Source: Eubacterium sp. (lineage in GTDB: Bacteria > Bacillota > Clostridia > Lachnospirales > Lachnospiraceae). From it: DNA of 48,931 nt. Of this stretch, positions 34,504 to 43,524 are shown in pieces. The notes under the pieces were generated by a model, which saw only the letters and a program-made list of their open reading frames with translations, was not told the DNA's origin and did not search any database. The stretch covers positions 1 through 48,931 of the forward strand of contig JAFRHL010000030.1 in NCBI GenBank assembly GCA_017433295.1, in the 5' to 3' direction. Each line of letters starts with the position of its first letter. Within the stretch, counting starts at the first letter, position 1. The position numbers were made by a program, and so were the translations under genes.

Positions 34504-35898
34504 ATGAACGAGAAGACAAAGCGCGGCAGCTTTTCCGGGCAGCTGGGATTTATCCTGGCGGCAGCGGGAAGTGCCGTGGGACTGGGAAATATATGGCGTT
34601 TTCCTTATCTTGCCGCTAAGGACGGGGGAGGAGTTTTCCTGCTCCTTTATCTGGTTCTGGCCCTGACCTTCGGATTTGCGCTGCTTACCACCGAGATTGC
34701 CATCGGACGCAAGACAGGACAGAGTCCGCTGACAGCCTATGGGCAGATTGATAAGAGGTGGGGCTGGATTGGCTTTGTGGCCTGCCTGGTACCATCTATT
34801 ATTCTTCCTTATTATTGTGCCATCGGCGGCTGGGTGTTCAAATATTTCTTTACATATCTGACCGGGCAGGGGCATGCCGCGGCAGCGGACGGCTATTTTT
34901 CGGGATATATCACCGGTAATACTGAGCCCATCGTCTGGATGGTGGTCTATTTTATGATCACTGCCGTCGTTGTAATTGCCGGAGTGGAAAAGGGGATCGA
35001 GAAGTTCAGCAAGATACTGATGCCGGTTCTGTTTGTTTTGATCACCGCAATTTCTGTTTTTGCTCTGACACTGAAGCATACCGATGCTTCCGGAGCGGTA
35101 CGCACCGGATTCCAGGGATTAAAGATCTATGTGATCCCCAATTTTAAGGGGATGACTGTAAAGTCTTTCTTTATTGTGCTGATGGACGCTCTGGGACAGC
35201 TTTTTTATTCCATCAGCGTGGCCATGGGCATCATGATCACCTATGGTTCTTATGCAAAAAAAGAGACAAACCTGATGTCCTCCATTAATGAGATCGAGTT
35301 TTTTGACACCCTGGTGGCTTTCCTGGCAGGACTGATGATCATCCCGGCTGTATATACTTTTGCCGGCGTGGATGGTATGTCCGGCGGCCCGGGACTTATG
35401 TTTATCACCCTGCCAAAGGTATTTGAGTCCATGGGCTCCATTGGAAGCGTGGTGGGGCTGGTCTTTTTTGTAATGGTTTCCTTTGCCGCGGTTACCTCCT
35501 CCGTATCGATCATGGAGGCTATTGTTTCCAGCCTTATGGATCAGTTTAAGCTCAGCAGAAGGAAAGCCTCGGTGATCATCATTGCCTATACACTTTTAGC
35601 GGGAACTGCTGTCTGCATGGGCTATAACAGACTTTATTTTGAACTGAAGCTTCCCAACGGCACTGTGGGACAGATCCTGGATGTCATGGATTATGTCAGC
35701 AATAACTGCCTGATGCCGGTGGTATCTCTGGGCACCTGTATCCTGATCGGCTGGGTGGCAGGCCCGGAGGTGGTCATCAATGAGGTGACCCAGGACAAAT
35801 ACAAATTCGGACGGAAAAAGCTCTATGTTGCCATGATCCGTTTCATTGCGCCAATACTGCTTTTCATATTGCTGCTGCAGGCCTTTGGAGTATTTTAA
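34504..35898 (+). CDS. Sodium-dependent transporter, NSS (SNF) family
   Basis: The 464-residue protein is a neurotransmitter:sodium symporter homologue with about 11-12 membrane helices. The helix-1 sodium/substrate signature GSAVGLGNIWRFPYLAAKDGG (about 20-40) is the clearest mark. Bacterial members such as LeuT, MhsT and TnaT take up amino acids with sodium; the amino acid here is unknown. The start has AAGGAGG 8 bases upstream. It is divergent from the rlmD operon and is followed by prfC after 62 bases without a clear terminator. The length is that of the shorter bacterial members. Confidence 0.9.
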   Translation: MNEKTKRGSFSGQLGFILAAAGSAVGLGNIWRFPYLAAKDGGGVFLLLYLVLALTFGFALLTTEIAIGRKTGQSPLTAYGQIDKRWGWIGFVACLVPSIILPYYCAIGGWVFKYFFTYLTGQGHAAAADGYFSGYITGNTEPIVWMVVYFMITAVVVIAGVEKGIEKFSKILMPVLFVLITAISVFALTLKHTDASGAVRTGFQGLKIYVIPNFKGMTVKSFFIVLMDALGQLFYSISVAMGIMITYGSYAKKETNLMSSINEIEFFDTLVAFLAGLMIIPAVYTFAGVDGMSGGPGLMFITLPKVFESMGSIGSVVGLVFFVMVSFAAVTSSVSIMEAIVSSLMDQFKLSRRKASVIIIAYTLLAGTAVCMGYNRLYFELKLPNGTVGQILDVMDYVSNNCLMPVVSLGTCILIGWVAGPEVVINEVTQDKYKFGRKKLYVAMIRFIAPILLFILLLQAFGVF

Positions 35899-35960
35899 CC
35901 TGTTGGCCGGGGCAATTTCGATTGATAAAATGATATATTTTCGGGAAAGGAATTAATACC

Positions 35961-37553
35961 ATGTCAGAAATGTTTGACCAGATAAAGAAAAGAAGAACAT
36001 TTGCCATTATTTCCCATCCTGATGCCGGAAAGACCACGCTGACGGAAAAATTCCTCCTTTATGGCGGCGTGATCAACCAGGCCGGTTCTGTCAAAGGAAA
36101 GGCCACCGCAAAGCATGCGGTGTCGGACTGGATGGATATAGAGAAGGAGAGAGGAATCTCTGTCACTTCTTCTGTTTTACAGTTTGAATTCGGGGGCTGC
36201 TGCATCAACATCCTGGATACGCCCGGTCATCAGGATTTCTCGGAGGATACCTACCGGACCCTGATGGCGGCCGATTCCGCCGTGATGGTGATCGATGCCG
36301 GTAAGGGTGTGGAGGCCCAGACCAGAAAGCTCTTTAAGGTCTGTGCCATGAGGCATATCCCCGTGTTTACCTTTATTAATAAGATGGACCGGGAGGCCAG
36401 GGACAGCTTTGACCTGCTGGATGAGATCGAAAAGGAGCTGGGTATTCCCACCTGTCCGGTAAACTGGCCCATCGGTTCCGGAAAGCAGTTCCGGGGTGTC
36501 TATGAGAGAGAAAGCGGCCAGATCGAACTGTTTGAGGACACTATGAAGGGGACCCGGGTGGGGACGGTAAAGAGAATTCCCCTGGATGATCCGGAAGTCT
36601 CCGATTATGTGGAGGAGGATGCCCTGGAACTGCTCAGGGAAGAGATCGAGCTTCTTGACGGGGCCAGTGCGGAATTTGACCAGGAGTTGGTGGATGCGGG
36701 AGAACTGTCGCCGGTATTTTTCGGGTCTGCCCTTATGAACTTCGGGGTGGAGACTTTTTTGAACCATTTCCTTAAAATGACAACATCCCCCCTGCCCCGG
36801 ACCAGCGATCAGGGTGTCATTGATCCCATGGAGGAAGAGGAATTCTCCGCCTTTGTCTTTAAGATACAGGCAAATATGAATAAGGCCCACCGGGACCGGG
36901 TGGCCTTTATGAGGATCTGCTCCGGCGAGTTTGATGCCGGCATGGATGCCTGGCATGTACAGGGGGGAAAGAAGGTCCGTCTCTCCCAGCCCCAGCAGAT
37001 GATGGCCAATGGCCGTAAGATGATAGAGCGGGCTTATGGGGGAGATATTATCGGCATTTTTGACCCCGGCATCTTCTCCATCGGAGATACCATCACCTCC
37101 TCCGGAAATAAATATGCCTATGAGGGGATCCCCACCTTCGCGCCGGAGCATTTTGCCAGGGTCCGGCAGGTGGATACCATGAAGCGGAAGCAGTTCATCA
37201 AGGGGATCAATCAGATCGCCCAGGAGGGAGCCATTCAGATCTTCCAGGAGTATAACACCGGAATGGAGGAGATCATTGTGGGAGTCGTGGGCGTGCTCCA
37301 GTTTGATGTACTCATCTATCGCCTGAGAAATGAGTATAATGTGGAGATCCTCCTTGATAAGCTGCCCTATGAGCATATCCGCTGGGTGGAGAATAAAGAC
37401 ATTGATATCAGGGAGCTTCGGGGCACTTCCGATATGAAGAAGGTAAAGGATCTGAAGGGAAGACCGCTTCTCTTATTCATAAATAGCTGGAGTATCGGAA
37501 TGACACTGGACAGAAATGAAGGACTGGTGCTTTCGGAATTCGGGAGAGAATAG
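35961..37553 (+). CDS. prfC: Peptide chain release factor 3
   Basis: This 530-residue translational GTPase recycles RF1 and RF2 from the ribosome after peptide release. The GTPase motifs are intact: ISHPDAGKTTLTEKF (G1, about 19-33), ERGISVTSSV (G2), LDTPGHQDFSEDTYR (G3) and FINKMDREARD (G4, about 139). Length and C-terminal sequence are those of RF3 rather than EF-G. AAAGGA precedes the ATG. A 16-base element GGCAATTTCGATTGAT lies 35 bases upstream (35911-35926) and is nearly repeated before the next gene. Confidence 0.94.
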   Translation: MSEMFDQIKKRRTFAIISHPDAGKTTLTEKFLLYGGVINQAGSVKGKATAKHAVSDWMDIEKERGISVTSSVLQFEFGGCCINILDTPGHQDFSEDTYRTLMAADSAVMVIDAGKGVEAQTRKLFKVCAMRHIPVFTFINKMDREARDSFDLLDEIEKELGIPTCPVNWPIGSGKQFRGVYERESGQIELFEDTMKGTRVGTVKRIPLDDPEVSDYVEEDALELLREEIELLDGASAEFDQELVDAGELSPVFFGSALMNFGVETFLNHFLKMTTSPLPRTSDQGVIDPMEEEEFSAFVFKIQANMNKAHRDRVAFMRICSGEFDAGMDAWHVQGGKKVRLSQPQQMMANGRKMIERAYGGDIIGIFDPGIFSIGDTITSSGNKYAYEGIPTFAPEHFARVRQVDTMKRKQFIKGINQIAQEGAIQIFQEYNTGMEEIIVGVVGVLQFDVLIYRLRNEYNVEILLDKLPYEHIRWVENKDIDIRELRGTSDMKKVKDLKGRPLLLFINSWSIGMTLDRNEGLVLSEFGRE

Positions 37554-37638
37554 CTGTAATATTTTTTTGATATGGCATGGATACAGATTCTGTGTTATCA
37601 TAGAGGCGATTTCGATTGATTCTGATTGTATAAAGGAA

Positions 37639-37667
37639 TTGACGATGACAGCAGAGTATCATATGAT
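37639..37667 (+). promoter_or_regulatory. Promoter of the PurF-like gene
   Basis: TTGACG (37639-37644), 17 bases, TATGAT (37662-37667), about 50 bases before the start codon. Confidence 0.65.
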
Positions 37668-37717
37668 CCTGAATTGATTTGCAGATTATTTAAAGTCAGA
37701 AAGAGGATATTTATATC

Positions 37718-39127
37718 ATGGGTGGAATTTTTGGAGTAGTTTCAAAAGAGAATTGCGCATTTGATCTATTTTTTGGTGTTGACTATCATTCTCATCTGGG
37801 AACCCGCCGGGGAGGCATGGCTGTCTATGGTGAGGATGGTTTCGACCGGGCGATCCATAATATCGAGAATTCGCCATTTCGGACAAAATTTACAGGGGAT
37901 GTGGAGAAAATGAATGGCCACATGGGAATCGGCTGCATTTCCGATTTTGAGCCCCAGCCCCTGCTGATGCACTCCCATATCGGGAGCTTTGCCATCACGA
38001 CAGTGGGTAAGATCAATAATCAGGAGGAACTGATAAAAGAAGCCTTTGATAAAGGAAAGACACATTTTCACGAGATGAGCGGCGGCGGAGTGAATCCCAC
38101 GGAACTGGTGGCGGCCCTGATCAATGAAAAGGCCAGCATCGCAGAAGGGATACGGTTTGCCCAGGAGAAGATCGACGGTTCCATGACCCTGATGGTCATG
38201 ACGGAGCATGGTATCTTTGCGGCCAGGGACCTGATGGGAAGGACGCCTCTTTTTATCGGGGAAAACGAGATGGGCCACTGCATCTCCTTTGAGGATTTCG
38301 CCTATGCCAACCTGGGCTATAAGACCTGTAAGGAGCTGGGACCGGGGGAGGTGGTCTTTGTTACCGCCGACAAGGTCAGGACCGTCATCTGCCCGGGAGA
38401 TAAGATGAAGATCTGCTCCTTCCTCTGGATCTATTATGGATATCCCAATGCCTCCTATGAAGGAGTCAATGTAGAGAGTATGAGATACCGGTGCGGCGAG
38501 CTGCTGGCCAGACGGGATAATGTGGAGGCAGACTGTGTCGCCGGGGTCCCTGATTCCGGGATCGCCCATGCAGTGGGTTATGCCAATGAGTCCGGTATAC
38601 CCTTTGCCAGACCATTTATCAAGTATACTCCCACCTGGCCCAGATCCTTTATGCCCCCCAGTCAGGTAAAAAGAGATCTGATCGCCAAGATGAAGCTGAT
38701 TCCCGTAGATCCCCTGATCCGGGACAAAAAGCTTCTGCTGATCGACGATTCTATTGTACGGGGGACCCAGATGAGGGAGACTACCGAGTACCTGTATGAG
38801 AACGGAGCAAAAGAAGTTCATATCCGGCCTGCCTGCCCGCCTCTCCTTTACGGCTGCAAGTACCTGAATTTCTCCCGGTCCAAGTCTGAACTGGACCTGA
38901 TCGCCCGCCGGGTGATCCTGAAGAGGGAAGGGGAAAAGGCGGAGGATCCCGAGATCCTGGCCCAGTACGCAGACCCTGACAGCGAAAGATACCAGGCCAT
39001 GCTGGACGATATCTGTAAGGAGCTGAATTTCACCTCTCTGCGTTACCACAGGCTGGATGATATGATTGAAGCCATCGGCCTTGATCCGGAGTGCCTCTGC
39101 ACCTACTGCTGGGACGGAAAAGAATAA
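37718..39127 (+). CDS. Amidophosphoribosyltransferase-like protein lacking the catalytic cysteine
   Basis: The 469-residue protein has the two-domain layout of PurF: an Ntn-type glutaminase fold (about 1-230) and a phosphoribosyltransferase domain (about 250-400) with an intact PRPP loop, LLIDDSIVRGTQM. However it begins MGGIFG, so the Cys nucleophile found at position 2 in PurF is Gly. Other glutaminase residues are also changed: RRGGMA replaces the usual HRGQ segment, and the NGN oxyanion motif reads VGKINN. It therefore probably cannot hydrolyse glutamine; it might use ammonia, act on another substrate, or be regulatory. The C-terminus CLCTYCWDGKE resembles the PurF end. AGAGG precedes the ATG. 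It is probably cotranscribed with the 192-residue hypothetical gene. Confidence 0.8.
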   Translation: MGGIFGVVSKENCAFDLFFGVDYHSHLGTRRGGMAVYGEDGFDRAIHNIENSPFRTKFTGDVEKMNGHMGIGCISDFEPQPLLMHSHIGSFAITTVGKINNQEELIKEAFDKGKTHFHEMSGGGVNPTELVAALINEKASIAEGIRFAQEKIDGSMTLMVMTEHGIFAARDLMGRTPLFIGENEMGHCISFEDFAYANLGYKTCKELGPGEVVFVTADKVRTVICPGDKMKICSFLWIYYGYPNASYEGVNVESMRYRCGELLARRDNVEADCVAGVPDSGIAHAVGYANESGIPFARPFIKYTPTWPRSFMPPSQVKRDLIAKMKLIPVDPLIRDKKLLLIDDSIVRGTQMRETTEYLYENGAKEVHIRPACPPLLYGCKYLNFSRSKSELDLIARRVILKREGEKAEDPEILAQYADPDSERYQAMLDDICKELNFTSLRYHRLDDMIEAIGLDPECLCTYCWDGKE

Positions 39128-39179
39128 ATGTATGATAACCGGGAGGTAAATATATAAAAACCGTGAGGATGATCAAGTA

Positions 39180-39758
39180 ATGAAAAGAGATGATTTTAAG
39201 GTTTATTCAAACCCCGATATAAAAAAACGCATGAAAGAGCAGGTGGACGAGATCACCTTTGAGCTGGAGATCCCCGATGAGGACTCGATCACGGCACTGT
39301 TTCTGGCAAGTCCCTACTTTATCGCATTCATGCGCAGCCAGGATATGTTTTATTATCCTGTAGACCTGACAGTGGAAGAGACCCTCATGGCCCCCCTGCT
39401 TTCCGATGAAGTCCTCTGGGATTTTGTGGAGAATTCGAAGCTGATACGGATGAAAGAGGATATTCCCCTGGCACCCCTTCTCCATATTCCCGTGGAGGAT
39501 GAGGAGGGAGACCAGCAGATGCTGTCCCTGTTTGAAGGAATTATCCAGATGGAATTCATGAAATTCTTCCAGACCACAGTGATGGTCACAAACGTGGAAG
39601 CCGCCATGGCGGACGAGTTTGATGATGTGTTTGAAGACCTGGTTGGAGAACTGGAGGACAACGGCTATCTTGACCAGGTCATGGTCAATGTCGGGGAATG
39701 TCTGGATAATCCGGACTTCCTTTCAGAGTTGCTGTTTCCGGAAACAGAAGAAGAATAA
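39180..39758 (+). CDS. Hypothetical acidic protein downstream of the PurF-like gene
   Basis: I do not recognise this 192-residue protein. It is strongly acidic, especially at the C-terminus (ends FPETEEE), has no signal peptide or clear membrane helix, and looks largely helical. GAGGAT lies about 10 bases before the ATG. It begins 52 bases after the PurF-like gene on the same strand with no terminator between, and a strong terminator follows its stop, so the pair is a likely operon. A role linked to the PurF-like protein is only suggested by position. Confidence 0.78.
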   Translation: MKRDDFKVYSNPDIKKRMKEQVDEITFELEIPDEDSITALFLASPYFIAFMRSQDMFYYPVDLTVEETLMAPLLSDEVLWDFVENSKLIRMKEDIPLAPLLHIPVEDEEGDQQMLSLFEGIIQMEFMKFFQTTVMVTNVEAAMADEFDDVFEDLVGELEDNGYLDQVMVNVGECLDNPDFLSELLFPETEEE

Positions 39759-39762
39759 TAAA

Positions 39763-39795
39763 AAAGTGTCTCGCAAGCGAGGCACTTTTTTATTA
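39763..39795. terminator. Bidirectional terminator
   Basis: AAGTGTCTCGC and GCGAGGCACTT form a hairpin flanked by an A-run upstream and TTTTTT downstream, so it can serve both the hypothetical gene (+) and the LarA-family gene (-). Confidence 0.85.
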
Positions 39796-39848
39796 TTGAG
39801 GAAGCCGGTTGTTTTTGTGCTCCCCATATGCTGCGGGCAGTCCTTTTA

Positions 39849-41126
39849 TCAGTCTCTCACAACCACTGAGATACCGTTGGGAATGCAGGTAAGGGAAGCG
39901 TCCTCCCCCTTGATCTCTCTTGCCATCCTGTAGGCGGTATCCAGATCGGGAGCGTAGGTCATCTTCAGGCCCTCGATCATTTCCTTCTGCTCAGGATCAG
40001 CCACGAAGATCACCTTGTACCTGCGGACGATCCGGGCCAGGATCTGGGAACACCACTGGTCCGGCGCGGTGTCGTTCTGCTCGGTTGCCAGGAATTTCTG
40101 GTAGGCGTCCTCTATGGTGGGCTCGTCTGCTATGATATGGTAGAAGAAATCGCCGCCGGTGCCGTCGGAGCAGCTGGCCAGCATGATGATCACACCGCCT
40201 TCTTTTACGGTTGCCTCCGCTGCAGTCATGCCCTTGGGGGACTGGTAGGCGTTCTGGTCCAGGGGATAGCCGCCGTTGGTGGTGATGACGATGTCCGCGG
40301 GCTGAGGTTTTACTACAATATAATCTGCGATAAAGTCACATCCCTGCCGGTGGGCAGTCTCAAAATTCCCCGCGAAGGCGGCAACCGTTTTCTTGTCCTC
40401 ATCGATGACCACATTACAGATGAAGGCCAGCTTTGCCATCCGGGCAGCTGCCAGCATATCCTCGTGGATGGGGTTCTTGTCAAGAATGCCTGTACGGGCA
40501 TAGGGACTGTCAATAAACTTGGAACAGTGGTTACCCATTACAGTTACGGCATCGGCCACACCCGGCAGGACAGACTTGCGGCCTCCGGAAAAGCCTGCGA
40601 AGAAATGGGCTTCGATAAAGCCTTCTGCCACCAGGAGGGAGGTATTTAAGGCTATCTTGTCGATGATGCAGTCCGGGCCGGAGGGCAGGACTCCCACTTT
40701 GGCATTCTTGGAGGGATCATGGGCATCATGGACAACGATATGGTCTTTAAACTCTTCATAAAGGGCAGAGCCCAGTTTGGAGCGGAGCTCTTCCACAGTG
40801 GTGGGCCGGTGGAAACCGGTGGATACCAGCAGGGTGATTTCAACATCGGGATTACCTGCCCGGAGTTCTTCAATCATGACAGGCAGAATATCCTGTGAAG
40901 GAACAGGCCGGGTGTGGTCGCTGATGATGATCACACAATCAGGCTTTCCCTTTGCAAGCTCACAAAGTCTGGGACTGTCGATGGGATGCATCATGGCTTC
41001 CCTGACGATCTCCAGGCCGTTTTTATCGCTGGCAAGCTTGTCCACATTGGATGTTAAAACAGGAGTGTCGTCCGGGACCTGCAGATCGTAGGTGGTGTGC
41101 GCATAGAAAAACTTGACTGTTTTCAT
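39849..41126 (-). CDS. LarA-family nickel-pincer racemase/epimerase
   Basis: The 425-residue protein matches the lactate racemase LarA family (DUF2088). The residues known from Lactobacillus plantarum LarA are all visible: DHTRP at 70-74, His106 in GFHRP, His174 in EAHFFAGFS, Lys184 in GGRKS (the residue that holds the pincer nicotinate cofactor) and His200 in GNH (nickel ligand). The family interconverts 2-hydroxyacid enantiomers, but many members act on other substrates, so lactate is not certain. The cofactor genes larB, larC and larE are not in the window. AAGGAGG lies just before the ATG. The leader is long if the weak upstream elements (TTGCCT, 18 bases, TATTAT on the minus strand) are the promoter. 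Confidence 0.87.
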   Translation of the reverse strand: MKTVKFFYAHTTYDLQVPDDTPVLTSNVDKLASDKNGLEIVREAMMHPIDSPRLCELAKGKPDCVIIISDHTRPVPSQDILPVMIEELRAGNPDVEITLLVSTGFHRPTTVEELRSKLGSALYEEFKDHIVVHDAHDPSKNAKVGVLPSGPDCIIDKIALNTSLLVAEGFIEAHFFAGFSGGRKSVLPGVADAVTVMGNHCSKFIDSPYARTGILDKNPIHEDMLAAARMAKLAFICNVVIDEDKKTVAAFAGNFETAHRQGCDFIADYIVVKPQPADIVITTNGGYPLDQNAYQSPKGMTAAEATVKEGGVIIMLASCSDGTGGDFFYHIIADEPTIEDAYQKFLATEQNDTAPDQWCSQILARIVRRYKVIFVADPEQKEMIEGLKMTYAPDLDTAYRMAREIKGEDASLTCIPNGISVVVRD

Positions 41127-41261
41127 ATTTTCCTCCTTAATTGTTTGTTAGTACAGGTTCTGCTTCCTCTCTGACGAAAAAACGGTCGAGACTTTAACGG
41201 TAAGATGAATGTGTCAGGAACAACGAGCTGATTTTGATAAGCTTTTGAAGGATAAAATCCC

Positions 41262-41291
41262 TTGACTATTGTATCAGTAATATAATATCAT
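41262..41291 (+). promoter_or_regulatory. Promoter of the GGDEF-EAL gene
   Basis: TTGACT (41262-41267), 18 bases, TATCAT (41286-41291). An alternative TATAAT (41281-41286) is only 13 bases from the -35 box. Confidence 0.5.
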
Positions 41292-41357
41292 AAAATAGCT
41301 GCCGCAGGCAATTAAGAAATATTTATGTAAAAAGAATCAGGGTGGGGTTAATTATTC

Positions 41358-43505
41358 ATGAGATACGGGATACCGGAGTTGTTTCCAGAAAAAACAGCAT
41401 CCTCTGAAGAAATCATTCATCGTTTAAATCATACATTTCCTGAAGAGAGGTTTGAGGCGAATTCTGTTACCGGACTTCTCGAAGAAAAGGAGTATATCAG
41501 GGTGGCGGAGAAGCTGCTGACTTTTATTCATTCACCCTGGATATTGATATCTATAGATCTGGAAAAGTTTAAATTATTTAATGAGTGGTATGGCTGGCAG
41601 AATGGAACCAAAGTCCTCTCCAGTGTCGGCAGGACCCTTGACATTGAAGCAAAGAGGGCGGGCGGGATCGCCGGTTATATGGGCAATGATGATTTCCTGC
41701 TCTTTGCGCCGGAGGATAAGGTAAAGGTTAAGGAGCTCTACCGCAGCATCCACGAGATCATGGGGCAGTACGGTGTATCCGTTGCTTTTCAGCCATCCTT
41801 CGGAATCAGCCGTGTGGAGAAAGCGTCTGAAGGATTGTCCATCCGCACCCTCATCGACCAGGCAGCCCTGTCCTGTAAAAACGCCCAGACGGATTTCAGG
41901 GACAGAATACTGTATTTTGATTCCCATATGGTGGAGGAGACAGAGAAGGAATATCGTTTCCTCTCAGAATTCCGCCGTGCCCTCCGCAGCCGGCAGATTA
42001 CCTTTTACCTGCAGCCCCAGTGCCGGGCTTCCAACAGCAGTATTATAGGGGCGGAAGCTCTTGCCCGCTGGCAGAAAGAGGATGGAAGCTTCCTGTCTCC
42101 GGCGGTCTTTGTACCTATGCTGGAGAAGACAGGTTTTATTACAGATCTGGATAAATATATCTGGGATTCCGTGGGGAAATGGATCCATGACTGGAGGGAA
42201 AGAGGCGGTCCTTTTCTTCCTGTATCTGTAAATGTCTCACAGATCGACATATTCACCATCGATGTACCCGCATTTTTTAAAGACCTGGTAAAACATTATG
42301 ATATCCCCATCAATTCCATCAAGATTGAGATCACGGAGTCGGCTCTCGCCGAGAATCAGGAGAAGGTCCTCTCTGTGGTAAAAGAATTGAGAGATGCCGG
42401 ATTCCTTGTCATGATGGATGATTTCGGAAGCGGCTATTCCTCTTTGAATATGCTCTATAAGATTGATGTGGATATAATAAAAATCGACGCATTTTTCCTG
42501 CATTTTGAACAGGAACGCGAAGAAAAGGGAATTCATATCCTGGAGTCCATCATTAATATGACCCGAACCATGGGTCTGCCCATAATTGTTGAGGGAGTAG
42601 AGACAAAAGAACAGGTGGAATTCCTCCGGACCCTGGGCTGCCGTTATATGCAGGGCTATTATTTCTATAAACCAATGCCGGTCCGGGACTTTGAAGCACT
42701 GATAACCACAGAAGATGCGGTGGACTTCAGCGGCTTTACCTTTAAAGCCAATGAGCAGTTCAGAGTCCGGGAATTTCTTGATCAGACAGTTTACAGTGAC
42801 GCCATGCTTAATAATATCCTGGGACCTGTGGCCATATATTCCTGGAATGGGAAGGACATAGATATCATCCGGTTCAATGAGCAGTTCTACCAGATGGTTA
42901 ATGTACCGGATTTTCAGCAGCGGCTCATTGAAATCCAGCAGTATATGCCCGAAGAGGACAGACAGAACCTCACGGATACCCTGGAACAGGCCTATAAGGA
43001 TCATATGAACGGCGCGACAGCGGTACTTACATTTTTCAGGGGGACCGGGGACAGCCTTCGTATCCTGATGCACTTTTATTATCTCAGGGATAAACAGGGA
43101 TCCAGACTCTATTATGGGTCTGCCAGAGATGTTACCCAGATCACACTGCTTCAGAAAAATATAGAAATGATCACCAGGCAGTTTTCAGAATGTCTGATCT
43201 TCCAGATAGCAAACGACGAAGGCTGCCACTTTGAAGTTGTCGCCCAGGGGATAGAGGAACTGGATCTGTCAAAAAAAGAACTGGAAAACGAACTGAATTC
43301 CGGTATCTTCTATACCCGCATCGTACCGGAACAGCAGAAAATGTTTAAGGAGCAATGCCTCGGGGCTCTGGAAGGCCTTGACTTTTCTTCCTATATCGCC
43401 CTTTACAATAAAAAAGGAGAGAGATTGTCCCTTTACATAGAATCAGATTGTGTGGAAGACAGCATAAGCAATGTAGCCTGCATCATCAAAATATCAAGCC
43501 CGTAA
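41358..43505 (+). CDS. Cytoplasmic GGDEF-EAL protein with C-terminal PAS-like region
   Basis: The 715-residue protein has no membrane helix. A degenerate GGDEF domain (about 45-170, site MGNDDF) is followed by an EAL domain (about 190-440) with EALARW, VNVSQ, EITESAL, DDFGSGYSSL, VEGVET and MQGYYF, all the expected catalytic motifs. The last 270 residues contain one or two PAS-like domains (about 470-715). It should act as a phosphodiesterase, with the degenerate GGDEF and PAS regions as possible control parts. Having the sensor-like domains at the C-terminus is the reverse of the common order. The ribosome binding site is a weak GGGTGGGG about 12 bases before the ATG. A terminator overlaps its stop codon. 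Confidence 0.86.
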   Translation: MRYGIPELFPEKTASSEEIIHRLNHTFPEERFEANSVTGLLEEKEYIRVAEKLLTFIHSPWILISIDLEKFKLFNEWYGWQNGTKVLSSVGRTLDIEAKRAGGIAGYMGNDDFLLFAPEDKVKVKELYRSIHEIMGQYGVSVAFQPSFGISRVEKASEGLSIRTLIDQAALSCKNAQTDFRDRILYFDSHMVEETEKEYRFLSEFRRALRSRQITFYLQPQCRASNSSIIGAEALARWQKEDGSFLSPAVFVPMLEKTGFITDLDKYIWDSVGKWIHDWRERGGPFLPVSVNVSQIDIFTIDVPAFFKDLVKHYDIPINSIKIEITESALAENQEKVLSVVKELRDAGFLVMMDDFGSGYSSLNMLYKIDVDIIKIDAFFLHFEQEREEKGIHILESIINMTRTMGLPIIVEGVETKEQVEFLRTLGCRYMQGYYFYKPMPVRDFEALITTEDAVDFSGFTFKANEQFRVREFLDQTVYSDAMLNNILGPVAIYSWNGKDIDIIRFNEQFYQMVNVPDFQQRLIEIQQYMPEEDRQNLTDTLEQAYKDHMNGATAVLTFFRGTGDSLRILMHFYYLRDKQGSRLYYGSARDVTQITLLQKNIEMITRQFSECLIFQIANDEGCHFEVVAQGIEELDLSKKELENELNSGIFYTRIVPEQQKMFKEQCLGALEGLDFSSYIALYNKKGERLSLYIESDCVEDSISNVACIIKISSP

Positions 43506-43519
43506 AAAACGGGCTTTTT
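43496..43519 (+). terminator. Terminator of the GGDEF-EAL gene
   Basis: AAGCCCGT and ACGGGCTT form a stem followed by TTTTTG; the stop codon lies at the top of the stem. It separates the convergent FIST-domain gene. Confidence 0.75.
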
Positions 43520-43524
43520 GCATC

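Noticed and set aside
36177-37376. A 399-codon open frame opposite prfC
   Set aside because: The plus strand encodes a complete, well-conserved RF3; the opposite frame is low-complexity Leu/His/Gly-rich and matches nothing.
37766-39049. A 427-codon open frame opposite the PurF-like gene
   Set aside because: It is a shadow of the clearly conserved PurF-like frame and has no ribosome binding site.
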